This document shows positions 6,486-14,281 of a DNA stretch of 23,232 bases, one piece after another (position 1 is the stretch's first letter; every line of letters starts with the position of its first letter). Location of the stretch: positions 1-23,232 of the forward strand of contig NZ_UQYC01000024.1 in assembly GCF_900545205.1 (NCBI RefSeq), given 5' to 3'. The position numbers and the translations under genes were made by a program. A model generated the notes under the pieces. The model ran no database searches. It was not told the DNA's origin and worked only from the letters and a program-made list of their open reading frames with translations. The DNA comes from an uncultured Veillonella sp. GTDB lineage: Bacteria > Bacillota > Negativicutes > Veillonellales > Veillonellaceae.

Positions 6486-7135
6486 AAGCGTTAGTATTAG
6501 GCGCCACTGGTGCAGTGGGCCGTCATATTGTAGACACGTTAATTGATAATCATGAGATTCAAGACATTCATGTATTTGTACGTCGTCCAGTAACATATAC
6601 ATCTCCAAAGGTAACAGTTCATATTGTTAATTTTGATGAACCTCGTGAATGGGCACACTTAGTGACAGGGGATATTTTATTCTCTGCTATGGGTACAAAC
6701 CGTAAACAAGCGGGCTCTAAAGAAGCACAATGGACTGTAGATTATACGTATCAGTATGAAATGGCGCGCATTGCAGCTCAAAATGGTGTGAAAAAATATG
6801 GTTTAGTATCCTCTTTGGGGGCAAATCCAAAATCTCCATTCTTCTATATGTCCATGAAAGGACAATTAGAAGATGTTATTTTAGAGTTGCCTTTTGAAGC
6901 GATTGTTATTGCTCGTCCAGCTACATTGATTCGAGAAGAACCTAAGTTGGTGGAACGCATTAGCTGTGCTGTATTTGGTGTTATCAACAAAGCTCATATA
7001 TTAATGAGCCAAGAACCCGTAAAGACGGTTGACGTAGCAAATGTCCTTGTAAAAGCTACAATAGGGCAGCAGTATGGCATTTCCATTATTGAAAATGAAA
7101 CGATTCATGAGCGGATAGGCTATTTTAAAGCTTAA
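6482..7135 (+). CDS. NAD(P)-binding Rossmann protein, HTATIP2/NmrA-like
   Basis: This 217-residue atypical short-chain dehydrogenase-like protein starts with the dinucleotide-binding motif GATGAVG (7-13), followed by VFVRRP with arginines placed to bind NADP. SSLGA (110-114) and YMSMK (122-126) supply a Ser and a YxxxK pair like those of HTATIP2/TIP30-type oxidoreductases. It overlaps trmD by 4 bases (ATGA), so it is co-translated. The substrate is unknown. It is not a standard member of the rimM-trmD neighbourhood. It could belong functionally to trmD, or to the membrane cassette that follows 44 bases later. Confidence 0.8.
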   Translation: MKALVLGATGAVGRHIVDTLIDNHEIQDIHVFVRRPVTYTSPKVTVHIVNFDEPREWAHLVTGDILFSAMGTNRKQAGSKEAQWTVDYTYQYEMARIAAQNGVKKYGLVSSLGANPKSPFFYMSMKGQLEDVILELPFEAIVIARPATLIREEPKLVERISCAVFGVINKAHILMSQEPVKTVDVANVLVKATIGQQYGISIIENETIHERIGYFKA

Positions 7136-7179
7136 TTTCATTAAATCCCGTTTTGGAGAGGGAATAGGCCGAGATCCAT

Positions 7180-8280
7180 ATGATTTTACCTATTCGAGCG
7201 AGGTTATGTATGGAGTTTAATTGTTGTGATGTCCTTGAGGTACAGGGCAGTCGTTATGTAATAACTGAAAAAATTAAATATAATGAGATTATTCCAAAAG
7301 CAGATCAGGAACAGGCCTATAAAGCTAAGCCGTCAATGCAAAAATCACCTGGAGATTATTGGCACGAATATGGTCTCGAGGATGTTGAGGGGTCCGATAA
7401 AATATGGGTTACCATTGAATACAATGATAATGAATGGTGCACTGTATCTAGAACATCTTATCGCAAACGAGCGCCGAAGGGTTTTACGTTACATCAAATC
7501 GGTTTGGAAAAGGTTGTAGCTGTAGATGGTGATAGTGGTGCTTCTGTAGGTGACCGGGCTGGCTACAAGGAATACCAATTGCCTTGTGAAGGCGGTGCTA
7601 GTGTATTCTTTGAAGAAAACTGGTTTAAAGGGGAGAAGATGTTCGCCGAAGGGGCACGTGTTCCTTTGAGGAATATTCGTCTCTGTAATGATGCAGAAGC
7701 TAATGCTATTAGTAAAAAGAAACGGAATCAACGGCTGAAAAAACGCTTTGAAGGAGTTGCTACTTCTATAGGGATCGGTGTATTATTTTTACTATTTCTG
7801 TTTTGGTCGGACAATGATTTGTCTTGGCATAGTATACGCGCTATGTTTGGAGTGCCTTATACGGCAAAAGAACATATGCATGACACATCTGCATATTATA
7901 CAAAAACAGATTCGGATGGCGATTATGTATACACGTCTTCGTTGGACCCTGTTAGCACCGCATTAGATTTGATTGATTCTGTGAATGGTGATATTAAAAA
8001 TGAGCGGGACAACTTAGAAGAGGGACATGAAGTTATTGTATTTTATTCTGGGGACTTGGTGTATATCATTACCAATACGGATGGACAAACTAAGGTTAAG
8101 GTATGTGAACAATCAAAATTGACACAAGAGGATTGGAAAATTATTGATCGCACATTTATCAGCTCTCATATACTCGATAACTATGCGACCATGGTTCGCC
8201 TAGGGGATAATACGGGACGCGAACGGTTGTATCCTACCAGCAACTCTAACAACACATCCAATACAAAATTATATTATTAG
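7180..8280 (+). CDS. DUF4178-type membrane-anchored protein
   Basis: This 366-residue protein has a soluble N-terminal region resembling DUF4178. The pattern is a short beta motif (RYVITEKIKYNE, 25-36), then DYWHEYGLED (59-68) and WVTIEYNDNEW (76-86). A basic stretch (KKKRNQRLKKRF, 179-190) precedes a single membrane helix at about 193-209. About 155 residues follow outside the membrane, by the positive-inside rule, and end in an Asn/Ser-rich tail. The start is uncertain: ATG 7180 has GGAGAGGG 17 bases upstream, too far; ATG 7210 has a weak AGG 6 bases upstream. DUF4178 and DUF2491 (YjfK) proteins are found with DUF350 and ATP-grasp genes, as here. Function is unknown. Confidence 0.65.
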   Translation: MILPIRARLCMEFNCCDVLEVQGSRYVITEKIKYNEIIPKADQEQAYKAKPSMQKSPGDYWHEYGLEDVEGSDKIWVTIEYNDNEWCTVSRTSYRKRAPKGFTLHQIGLEKVVAVDGDSGASVGDRAGYKEYQLPCEGGASVFFEENWFKGEKMFAEGARVPLRNIRLCNDAEANAISKKKRNQRLKKRFEGVATSIGIGVLFLLFLFWSDNDLSWHSIRAMFGVPYTAKEHMHDTSAYYTKTDSDGDYVYTSSLDPVSTALDLIDSVNGDIKNERDNLEEGHEVIVFYSGDLVYIITNTDGQTKVKVCEQSKLTQEDWKIIDRTFISSHILDNYATMVRLGDNTGRERLYPTSNSNNTSNTKLYY

Positions 8281-8290
8281 GAGGCTTATT

Positions 8291-8722
8291 ATGATTTATA
8301 TACCAGATATATTATTGACGATTTTTTATGCTTGTTTTGGAATTTTCTTAATGTTAACTGCCAACACGGTTATTGATTTTTTTGTACCTGGTAAATTTAG
8401 TGAAGAAATTAAACGTGGTAATTGTGCTGTCGCATGGCTCTCAGCAGGTTCATTTATCGGCATTGGTGAAATCTTGCGCGCTGTCATCATGTCTCCTGTA
8501 GTGGCTACAGCTGATACATCTTTATTGCACGGTGTGGTGGCAAGTATCGTATATGCTATTTTAGGCATTATATTGTTTGTAACAGGCTATATGTTTATTA
8601 ATTTATGGCATCGAAAATATAATTTATCTGAAGAGATTATGCGTGGTAATACTGCAGCGGGTATCCTCGTATTTGGTATCTTTGTAGGTCTTGCTCTCGT
8701 TGTTAGTGGTGCTGTGCACTAA
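8291..8722 (+). CDS. DUF350 (YjfL-like) four-helix membrane protein
   Basis: This 143-residue integral membrane protein has four predicted helices (about 5-27, 46-68, 80-103 and 120-141). It shows the internal duplication typical of DUF350: SEEIKRGN (37-44) and SEEIMRGN (113-120) each precede a small-residue-rich helix (NCAVAWLSAGSFIGIGEI; NTAAGILVFGIFVGLAL). E. coli YjfL belongs to this family. The biochemical function is unknown; its association with envelope-stress genes and ATP-grasp ligases is recurrent. GGAGG directly after the previous stop is the RBS, and 11 bases separate it from the upstream gene's 3' end. Confidence 0.85.
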   Translation: MIYIPDILLTIFYACFGIFLMLTANTVIDFFVPGKFSEEIKRGNCAVAWLSAGSFIGIGEILRAVIMSPVVATADTSLLHGVVASIVYAILGIILFVTGYMFINLWHRKYNLSEEIMRGNTAAGILVFGIFVGLALVVSGAVH

Positions 8723-8733
8723 GGGAGTGTCCT

Positions 8734-9294
8734 ATGTATAAGCCAAGTAAGAAAACTCTATACATAACGAGTGCTTTTGCCGCTGTAGCGGGCCTCGTTG
8801 GTGTGTATTCATACTGGAATGACATTGCTTATGTTGTATGTGATAAAATCTATCCTGAAGCAAATGACGGGGAAGTTCGATTAAAGGATAATCAAGGTAA
8901 TCGTTATTCTCTATTAAACCATGGAGATGGTAAAGAAACAGCTTTATATGATGATAACCGGTCTGTTACCTTTCACCGCGACACTAGTGGAAATTTAGTA
9001 TGGGACGCTGGTTTAGCGGGGCTGTTACCTAGTATTGCAGCAGGCTACTATATTTTTCATGGATTTAATCCACCTACAGCGCGTATGGATGGAAGAACTA
9101 TGACCTATCGTGTGGCAGCCCCTTTAAAACCCTATGAGGAGCCTAATGTATATACAACAACAGGTTCAAATACGCATAGTTCTTTAGGACGACGTACGTA
9201 TAAAGACTATGAGAAGCGTAGAAGTCAAAAAGCTTCTTCTATAGGTCAAAAGTCTGGTTTTGGTAGTGCAGGTGTACGTTCTAGTAGTTCCTAA
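8734..9294 (+). CDS. Small membrane-associated protein, possibly YgiB/YjfM-like
   Basis: This 186-residue protein is not clearly recognised. It has an N-terminal membrane helix or uncleaved signal (about 8-27). A short polar domain (45-90) resembles a beta hairpin with KDNQGNRYSLLNHGDGK. A second hydrophobic stretch follows (GLLPSIAAGYYIFHGF, 96-111), then an Arg/Lys/Ser-rich tail ending SGFGSAGVRSSSS. This layout parallels the E. coli YgiB/YjfM (DUF1190) proteins, which also have a hydrophobic AGY segment and a Gly/Ser tail with GGFG and lie just before a YgiC/YjfC enzyme. The parallel is positional and compositional, not proven homology. RBS GGGAG precedes the ATG. Confidence 0.7.
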   Translation: MYKPSKKTLYITSAFAAVAGLVGVYSYWNDIAYVVCDKIYPEANDGEVRLKDNQGNRYSLLNHGDGKETALYDDNRSVTFHRDTSGNLVWDAGLAGLLPSIAAGYYIFHGFNPPTARMDGRTMTYRVAAPLKPYEEPNVYTTTGSNTHSSLGRRTYKDYEKRRSQKASSIGQKSGFGSAGVRSSSS

Positions 9295-9308
9295 TGGAGG
9301 CCGATATT

Positions 9309-10610
9309 ATGAAATCGTATATAGATGAACTTGATACGAATATATTGCCCTTTGTAGATTATGAGGGCTATGATGATCGGTATCCTGCGCTTTCTACACA
9401 ATCTTTTCCGGCTGATTTTTATGATGAAATTCGACATGCGTCGCGCATGTTATTTCAAATATTTTGTAAAGCCGCTAAGGTATTTCAACAGGCACCTGAT
9501 GAGTTTGCTCTCAATATGGATATGCCCGAAAATTTGATTCCCTATTTACATCGTGGGAATCCATTGGGCTTACCTACATGGTTATCTCGATTTGACTTTG
9601 TCCTTGATGATAGAGGACAATTGCGCATGGTCGAGATTAATGCGGATACACCCTGCTTTCTAATTGAAAGCTATTATGCTAATGGTGTAGCGGCACGATA
9701 TTTCGATAAAGTAGATCCTAATATAGATGCTTATAATGAACTTGAACGTTTTTTGAAACGCGTATATGAAGGAACATCTCGTAAAAAATATAGTGTGACT
9801 AATAAACAACATAATATGATGACGGATAATGAAACAGAACCCTTTGTTTTCGGGTGCTTTCATGATTATTTAGAGGACTATGGAACTACACAGTTTCTCT
9901 TACAGGCTATGAAATCAGCATGCCCAGAAGCAGATGTTCGATTCCTATCCTTTTATGATATGGTCATTGATGATGAGGGTATTCTATTATCTGACGGTGG
10001 TCATGCAGCCAACCTGTATCGTTTACATCCCATGGAACTATTGATTGATGAAACTACAGCAGATGGTGAACCACTAGGTGAAATGTTTTTAGATTTGTAT
10101 AATGAATACCGCTTTAATCTATTTAATCCACCAGAGGCGATTATTTTACAGAATAAATCGTTTATGTCCTTAGTGTATGCTCTATACTTAACAAACCAAT
10201 TTTTTACTGCCCCTGAGCGAGATATTATCGAGCGCTATTTGACGCCGTCCTATTTTGAAAGTGATTTCTCGAACCTTGATGATGGACTTTATATTCAAAA
10301 GGAAATTTGGGGCCGTGAAGGGCGAAATATTCAGGTTGTTCAAAAACGTGGAAATCAAGCTGAACTATACATGGAGAAATTTGTAGATAACTATGATGAT
10401 ATAGTTTGTCGGGACAGTAAAAAGGTTATGTATCAGGACTTTATTAAGCAGAAACACTTTACTCATACCGTAGATAGTGGTACGAAAGAAGGCTGTTTGA
10501 CATTATCTTGCTTTATGCTTGGCGATCAAGCTTCTGCAGTCGGTTGTCGTTTTTCTCCAGAAGAGATTGCCGGTACTGAAGCTTATTTTGTACCGCTTTT
10601 AATCGATTAA
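9309..10610 (+). CDS. Glutathionylspermidine synthase-like ATP-grasp ligase (YgiC/YjfC type)
   Basis: This protein, 433 residues from the chosen start, matches the C-terminal ATP-grasp domain of glutathionylspermidine synthases. RFDF (94-97) and EINADTPC (109-116) supply the Asp, Glu and Asn that bind metal in the E. coli bifunctional enzyme. The C terminus VGCRFSPEEIAGTEAYFVPLLID is the family ending. The N-terminal amidase domain is absent, as in YgiC and YjfC. Those E. coli homologues are, to my knowledge, reported to lack glutathionylspermidine synthesis, so the substrate here is open: probably amide-bond formation on an unknown amine or peptide. ATG 9309 is chosen because GGAGG (9296-9300) lies 8 bases upstream; ATG 9294 would overlap the preceding gene and lacks an RBS. 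Confidence 0.87.
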   Translation: MKSYIDELDTNILPFVDYEGYDDRYPALSTQSFPADFYDEIRHASRMLFQIFCKAAKVFQQAPDEFALNMDMPENLIPYLHRGNPLGLPTWLSRFDFVLDDRGQLRMVEINADTPCFLIESYYANGVAARYFDKVDPNIDAYNELERFLKRVYEGTSRKKYSVTNKQHNMMTDNETEPFVFGCFHDYLEDYGTTQFLLQAMKSACPEADVRFLSFYDMVIDDEGILLSDGGHAANLYRLHPMELLIDETTADGEPLGEMFLDLYNEYRFNLFNPPEAIILQNKSFMSLVYALYLTNQFFTAPERDIIERYLTPSYFESDFSNLDDGLYIQKEIWGREGRNIQVVQKRGNQAELYMEKFVDNYDDIVCRDSKKVMYQDFIKQKHFTHTVDSGTKEGCLTLSCFMLGDQASAVGCRFSPEEIAGTEAYFVPLLID

Positions 10611-10650
10611 TTTTATTTTGTATTTTTTATTGTTGTGGAGATATAGGGCT

Positions 10651-11223
10651 TTGGCTAATTTATATATTGGACTTGTTCATTATCCAATTATGAACAAGCA
10701 TAAAGAGGTCATTACGACGGCCATTACAAATTATGATATTCACGATATTGCACGAGCATCTATTACCTATGATGTATCTAAATATTTTGTGATTCACAAT
10801 ATACCTGCTCAGCGTGAGTTGGTGCGCACCATCATGGAACATTGGAAATCTGGATTTGGTTCTACTTACAATCCAGATCGCAAGGATGCTTTCACCGGCG
10901 TGGAGTTGGTTAACTCTATTGCAGTAGCAGTGCGAATGATTGAAGACCTAGAAGGTATGAAACCTATTGTGGCGACAACAGATGCGCGTACCTATGATAA
11001 TACAATTTCCTATGCACGGATGCGTGAACATCTTGAAAATGAGGGGCGCCCTGTGTTAGTATTATTTGGTACCGGTTATGGTATGACAAAAGAAACGATG
11101 GAAAGCTTTGACTATATTTTAGAACCTATATATGGCCATGGTGAATACAATCATTTATCTGTGCGTAGTGCTGTATCGATTATCCTTGATCGGCTGCGGG
11201 GCGAGGCATGGTGGAATAAATAG
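10651..11223 (+). CDS. SPOUT-family SAM-dependent RNA methyltransferase
   Basis: This 190-residue protein resembles the RNA methyltransferase family usually encoded just after trmD in Firmicutes. Conserved parts are LYIGLVHYPIMNK at the N terminus (4-16), NYDIHDIARAS (27-37), FGSTYNPDRKDAF (69-81), the cofactor loop LFGTGYG (138-144) and the knot segment YNHLSVRSAVSIILDRL (166-182). The start is taken as TTG 10651, because the family begins at that point and GGAG (10637-10640) lies 10 bases upstream. An in-frame TTG at 10618 would add 11 unrelated residues without an RBS. The RNA target is unknown. It is separated from trmD here by about 4 kb of other genes. Confidence 0.85.
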   Translation: MANLYIGLVHYPIMNKHKEVITTAITNYDIHDIARASITYDVSKYFVIHNIPAQRELVRTIMEHWKSGFGSTYNPDRKDAFTGVELVNSIAVAVRMIEDLEGMKPIVATTDARTYDNTISYARMREHLENEGRPVLVLFGTGYGMTKETMESFDYILEPIYGHGEYNHLSVRSAVSIILDRLRGEAWWNK

Positions 11224-11232
11224 GAGGCGTCT

Positions 11233-11970
11233 ATGTCAGGACATTCAAAATGGGCAAATATTAAACATAAAAAAGGTAAAACCGATGCATTGAAGGCTAA
11301 ATTGGCTACGAAAATCGGTCGTGAAATTACTGTAGCAGCACGTATGGGTGGTGCCGATCCAACAGGTAATATGCGTTTGAAATTGGCTTTACAAAAAGCT
11401 CGTGAAAACAATATTCCTAAGGATAATATTCAACGTGCTATCGATAAGGGCGTTGGCGCTACGGATATGAACGCATACGAAGAAATCGTATATGAAGGTT
11501 ATGGTCCTGCCGGTGTTGCCGTTACTGTAGAAGTTATGACGGATAATCGTAACCGTGCGGCTGCCGATGTGCGTCATGCTTTCTCCAAACAAGGTGGTAA
11601 TCTTGGTGAAAGCGGTTGCGTAGGCTGGATGTTCAAATCTAAAGGCGTTTTCGTTATCGATAAAGAAGGTCATGACGAAGATGAATTGACTATGCTTGCT
11701 CTTGAAGCAGGTGCAGAAGATCTTAAGTCTGAAGATGATGTATTTGAAATTTATACTACTCCTGAAGACTATGATGCTGTAGAAGCAGCTCTTGCTGATG
11801 CGGGCATTGAAACAGAAGTAGCTAAAATTACCATGATTCCAGATACAACTATTGAGTTGACTGGTGATGATGCTGTAAAAATGCAAAAAATGCTCGACGT
11901 ATTGGATGATCTTGATGATGTACAAAACGTATATCACAATGGTATCTTGCCAGACGACGAAGAAGAATAA
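11233..11970 (+). CDS. yebC: YebC/PmpR family protein
   Basis: This 245-residue protein has the family N terminus MSGHSKWANIKHKKGKTDA and the signature block YEGYGPAGVAVTVEVMTDNR (residues 97-116). It was long annotated as a transcriptional regulator; recent work on the family also implicates it in translation, relieving ribosome stalling at difficult sequences. TAGGAGG provides an RBS that overlaps the stop codon of the upstream methyltransferase gene, so the two are probably cotranscribed. A terminator follows. The usual neighbour ruvC lies downstream, but here behind its own promoter. Confidence 0.96.
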   Translation: MSGHSKWANIKHKKGKTDALKAKLATKIGREITVAARMGGADPTGNMRLKLALQKARENNIPKDNIQRAIDKGVGATDMNAYEEIVYEGYGPAGVAVTVEVMTDNRNRAAADVRHAFSKQGGNLGESGCVGWMFKSKGVFVIDKEGHDEDELTMLALEAGAEDLKSEDDVFEIYTTPEDYDAVEAALADAGIETEVAKITMIPDTTIELTGDDAVKMQKMLDVLDDLDDVQNVYHNGILPDDEEE

Positions 11971-11977
11971 TTATGAT

Positions 11978-12006
11978 AAGGAGCACTTTAAAGGTGCTCC
12001 TTTTTT
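11978..12006 (+). terminator. Rho-independent terminator after yebC
   Basis: GGAGCAC (11980-11986) pairs perfectly with GTGCTCC (11994-12000) around a 7-base loop, with AA/TT extension and a run of six T. It separates yebC from the ruv operon. Confidence 0.92.
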
Positions 12007-12097
12007 ATGTATTTTTTAGAGAACCATTGGGAATAAGAAAATTAATGAGTTTCTTATAAAATTTCTATGGAAATTCATGAACTTCGATGTGGTATTG

Positions 12098-12106
12098 TGC
12101 TATAAT
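12098..12106 (+). promoter_or_regulatory. Extended -10 promoter of the ruvCAB operon
   Basis: TGCTATAAT is a consensus extended -10; no clear -35 is present. It is identical to the extended -10 of the rclA-like gene. The leader to the ruvC start is about 60 bases and contains a 10-codon frame (12122-12154) without an RBS. Confidence 0.75.
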
Positions 12107-12169
12107 AAAATAGATTATGTAATGGAGGTAGGCGACAGCTTATCTCATTTTTAAACTAAGGGGGTTAAG

Positions 12170-12664
12170 GTGCGAATTATAGGTATTGACCCAGGCACGG
12201 CTATATGCGGTTATGGCATTATTGACGTGAAGGGGAGCAAATTAACACCTGTAGCCTATGGGGCTATCACAACTCCTAAGGAATTAACAGATTCACAGCG
12301 GTTGGAAATTTTATTTAATGACCTAAGTGATATTCTAGAGGAATTCAAGCCTGATAAGTTCGGGGTAGAAGAATTATTCTTCAACCGCAATGTAACGACG
12401 GCCATCAAGGTCGGTCAAGCACGTGGTGTTATCTTATTAGCGGCTGAGCAACAGCGTATTCCTATTTACGAATATACACCGCTACAAATCAAGCAAGCCG
12501 TTACAGGTTACGGCAAGGCTGATAAGAATCAGGTCATTTATATGACAATGAATATTTTGGGGATTCGTGAGAAAATTAAGCCCGATGATACGGCAGATGC
12601 ATTGGCTGTCGCTATTTGTACGGCTCATAGTTCTCACAATGATAGATTGAAGAGGTTGGTATAA
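12170..12664 (+). CDS. ruvC: Crossover junction endodeoxyribonuclease RuvC
   Basis: RuvC cuts Holliday junctions symmetrically as a dimer, acting with the RuvAB branch-migration motor. The 164 residues have an RNase H-like fold with the four catalytic acids visible: D7 (IIGIDPGT), E67 (GVEELFF), D140 and D143 (PDDTADALA). The start is GTG 12170, with AAGGGGG (12158-12164) 5 bases upstream; the family N terminus MRIIGIDPG fits. Its stop overlaps the ruvA start by one base. Confidence 0.97.
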   Translation: MRIIGIDPGTAICGYGIIDVKGSKLTPVAYGAITTPKELTDSQRLEILFNDLSDILEEFKPDKFGVEELFFNRNVTTAIKVGQARGVILLAAEQQRIPIYEYTPLQIKQAVTGYGKADKNQVIYMTMNILGIREKIKPDDTADALAVAICTAHSSHNDRLKRLV

Positions 12665-13272
12665 TGATAGGGTATGTACGGGGTATCGTAACACATCTCT
12701 TTAAAGAGTCTTGTTACGTAGATGTACATGGCGTAGGGTATCGTGTATATGTGCCGACCACTACGCGACAACAATTGATTGAAGGTCATGAGGCAACGTT
12801 ATTCACGTATCTCAACGTACGTGAAGATGCGATGCAACTCTATGGCTTTTGGACGGAAGAGGAATATGAGTTGTTTATTTTACTCATTTCTGTTTCTGGT
12901 ATAGGGCCTAAGGTGGGGCTTGGCATTTTGTCTGGCATGACACCAGAGGCTTTCAAATTAGCTGTTATTAATGGGCAGGTACAGCAATTAACAAAGTTAC
13001 CTGGTATTGGAAAGAAATCTGCAGAGCGACTTGTTCTTGAACTAAAGGATAAGTTAGCGAAGATGACGCATATATCTGCAGAATCACCAGCAGCTATACA
13101 GCCGATTGGCGTTGCCGCTAGTGATGCTACCGGTGAGGCTATTGAGGCTCTTGTGTCGCTAGGCTATTCAGAACGAGATGTGGCTGACATTGTAGAGTCT
13201 TTAGATGATGGTAAACGCGATGTATCTGAGTTGATTAAGGTCAGCTTGATTGAGCTTGGGAAAGGACGATAA
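12664..13272 (+). CDS. ruvA: Holliday junction branch migration protein RuvA
   Basis: RuvA is the junction-binding tetramer that loads RuvB helicase. The 202 residues include the N-terminal OB fold (MIGYVRGIV onward), two helix-hairpin-helix motifs (VSGIGPKVGLGIL, 77-89; LPGIGKKSAERLVLEL, 112-127), a linker and the C-terminal RuvB-binding domain (about 155-202). It is coupled to ruvC through TAATG, and ruvB follows 2 bases after its stop codon. Confidence 0.97.
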   Translation: MIGYVRGIVTHLFKESCYVDVHGVGYRVYVPTTTRQQLIEGHEATLFTYLNVREDAMQLYGFWTEEEYELFILLISVSGIGPKVGLGILSGMTPEAFKLAVINGQVQQLTKLPGIGKKSAERLVLELKDKLAKMTHISAESPAAIQPIGVAASDATGEAIEALVSLGYSERDVADIVESLDDGKRDVSELIKVSLIELGKGR

Positions 13273-13274
13273 GG

Positions 13275-14279
13275 ATGAACGAAGAAGTACGCCTTGTCGG
13301 AAATGGCGAGCACGAAGAAGATATGTGGCAATATAGCCTACGACCAAAATTCTTTAACGAATATGTAGGTCAAGAAGAGGCTAAAGGCAATCTAAATGTC
13401 TATATTCAGGCGGCTAAGCAACGTGGTGAAGCATTGGACCACGTATTGCTCTACGGGCCACCAGGTCTTGGCAAGACTACACTGGCAGGTATTATTGCGA
13501 ATGAATTGGGTGTTAACTTTCGCATAACCTCTGGTCCTGCTATTGAAAAGTCTGGCGACTTGGCTGCGATCTTAACGAATTTAGATGATCACGATGTATT
13601 ATTTATCGATGAAATTCATCGCTTGTCTCGCAGTGTAGAGGAAGTATTGTACTCTGCTATGGAGGACTATGCAATTGATATTATCATCGGTAAGGGCCCA
13701 AGTGCTCGAACGGTGCGCATTGATTTACCAAAGTTTACTTTGGTAGGTGCCACAACACGGGCGGGGGCTTTGGCAGCGCCTTTGAGGGACCGCTTTGGTA
13801 TTATTAACCGGTTGGAATATTATAAACAACCGGAATTAGAGTTTATTGTGACTCGGGCGGCAGAAATACTCAATATTGGTATTGAGCCGACTGGGGCTAG
13901 CGAAATTGCGCGACGTTCAAGGGGAACGCCGCGTATCGCAAATCGTCTACTTAAACGGGTACGTGATTTTGCACAAGTCATAGGTGATGGGGTTATCACT
14001 CAAAGTATTGCAGATGATGCGTTACAGCGTTTATATATTGACAAAGAAGGGCTCGATCGAATCGATCGACGTGTGTTGGAGTGTATTATTGAAAAGTATG
14101 ATGGCGGTCCAGTAGGAATAGATACCATTGCAGCCGCTATCAGCGAAGAGAGAGATACCATCGAAGATGTGTATGAACCATATTTGATGCAATTAGGATT
14201 TTTAGGACGTACACCGCGTGGGAGGGTGGCTACTAAACTTGCCTATGAGCATTTAGGTATTTCACAGACAGGGAAATAA
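13275..14279 (+). CDS. ruvB: Holliday junction branch migration helicase RuvB
   Basis: RuvB is the AAA+ motor that drives branch migration. The 334 residues show Walker A GPPGLGKT (61-68), Walker B DEIH (112-115), the sensor region GATTRAG (158-164), the LRDRFG segment (170-175) with the arginine finger, and a C-terminal winged-helix domain ending near LGFLGRTPRGR. TAAGGATG at the ruvA/ruvB junction suggests coupled translation. Length is normal. Confidence 0.98.
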   Translation: MNEEVRLVGNGEHEEDMWQYSLRPKFFNEYVGQEEAKGNLNVYIQAAKQRGEALDHVLLYGPPGLGKTTLAGIIANELGVNFRITSGPAIEKSGDLAAILTNLDDHDVLFIDEIHRLSRSVEEVLYSAMEDYAIDIIIGKGPSARTVRIDLPKFTLVGATTRAGALAAPLRDRFGIINRLEYYKQPELEFIVTRAAEILNIGIEPTGASEIARRSRGTPRIANRLLKRVRDFAQVIGDGVITQSIADDALQRLYIDKEGLDRIDRRVLECIIEKYDGGPVGIDTIAAAISEERDTIEDVYEPYLMQLGFLGRTPRGRVATKLAYEHLGISQTGK

Positions 14280-14281
14280 CA

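Noticed and set aside
9294..9308. Upstream ATG for the ATP-grasp gene
   Set aside because: It overlaps the previous stop and lacks an RBS; the GGAGG lies after it and serves ATG 9309.
10599..10610. TTAATCGATTAA palindrome followed by T-rich DNA at the end of the ATP-grasp gene
   Set aside because: It has no loop and only A/T-rich pairing, so it is unlikely to be a working terminator.
11389..11937. Long minus-strand frame opposite yebC
   Set aside because: It lies wholly within a well-supported gene, has a biased Phe/Ile/Ser/Tyr composition and no RBS; it is an antisense shadow.
12122..12154. Ten-codon frame (MEVGDSLSHF) in the ruvC leader
   Set aside because: No Shine-Dalgarno before the ATG and no run of regulatory codons or attenuator structure.
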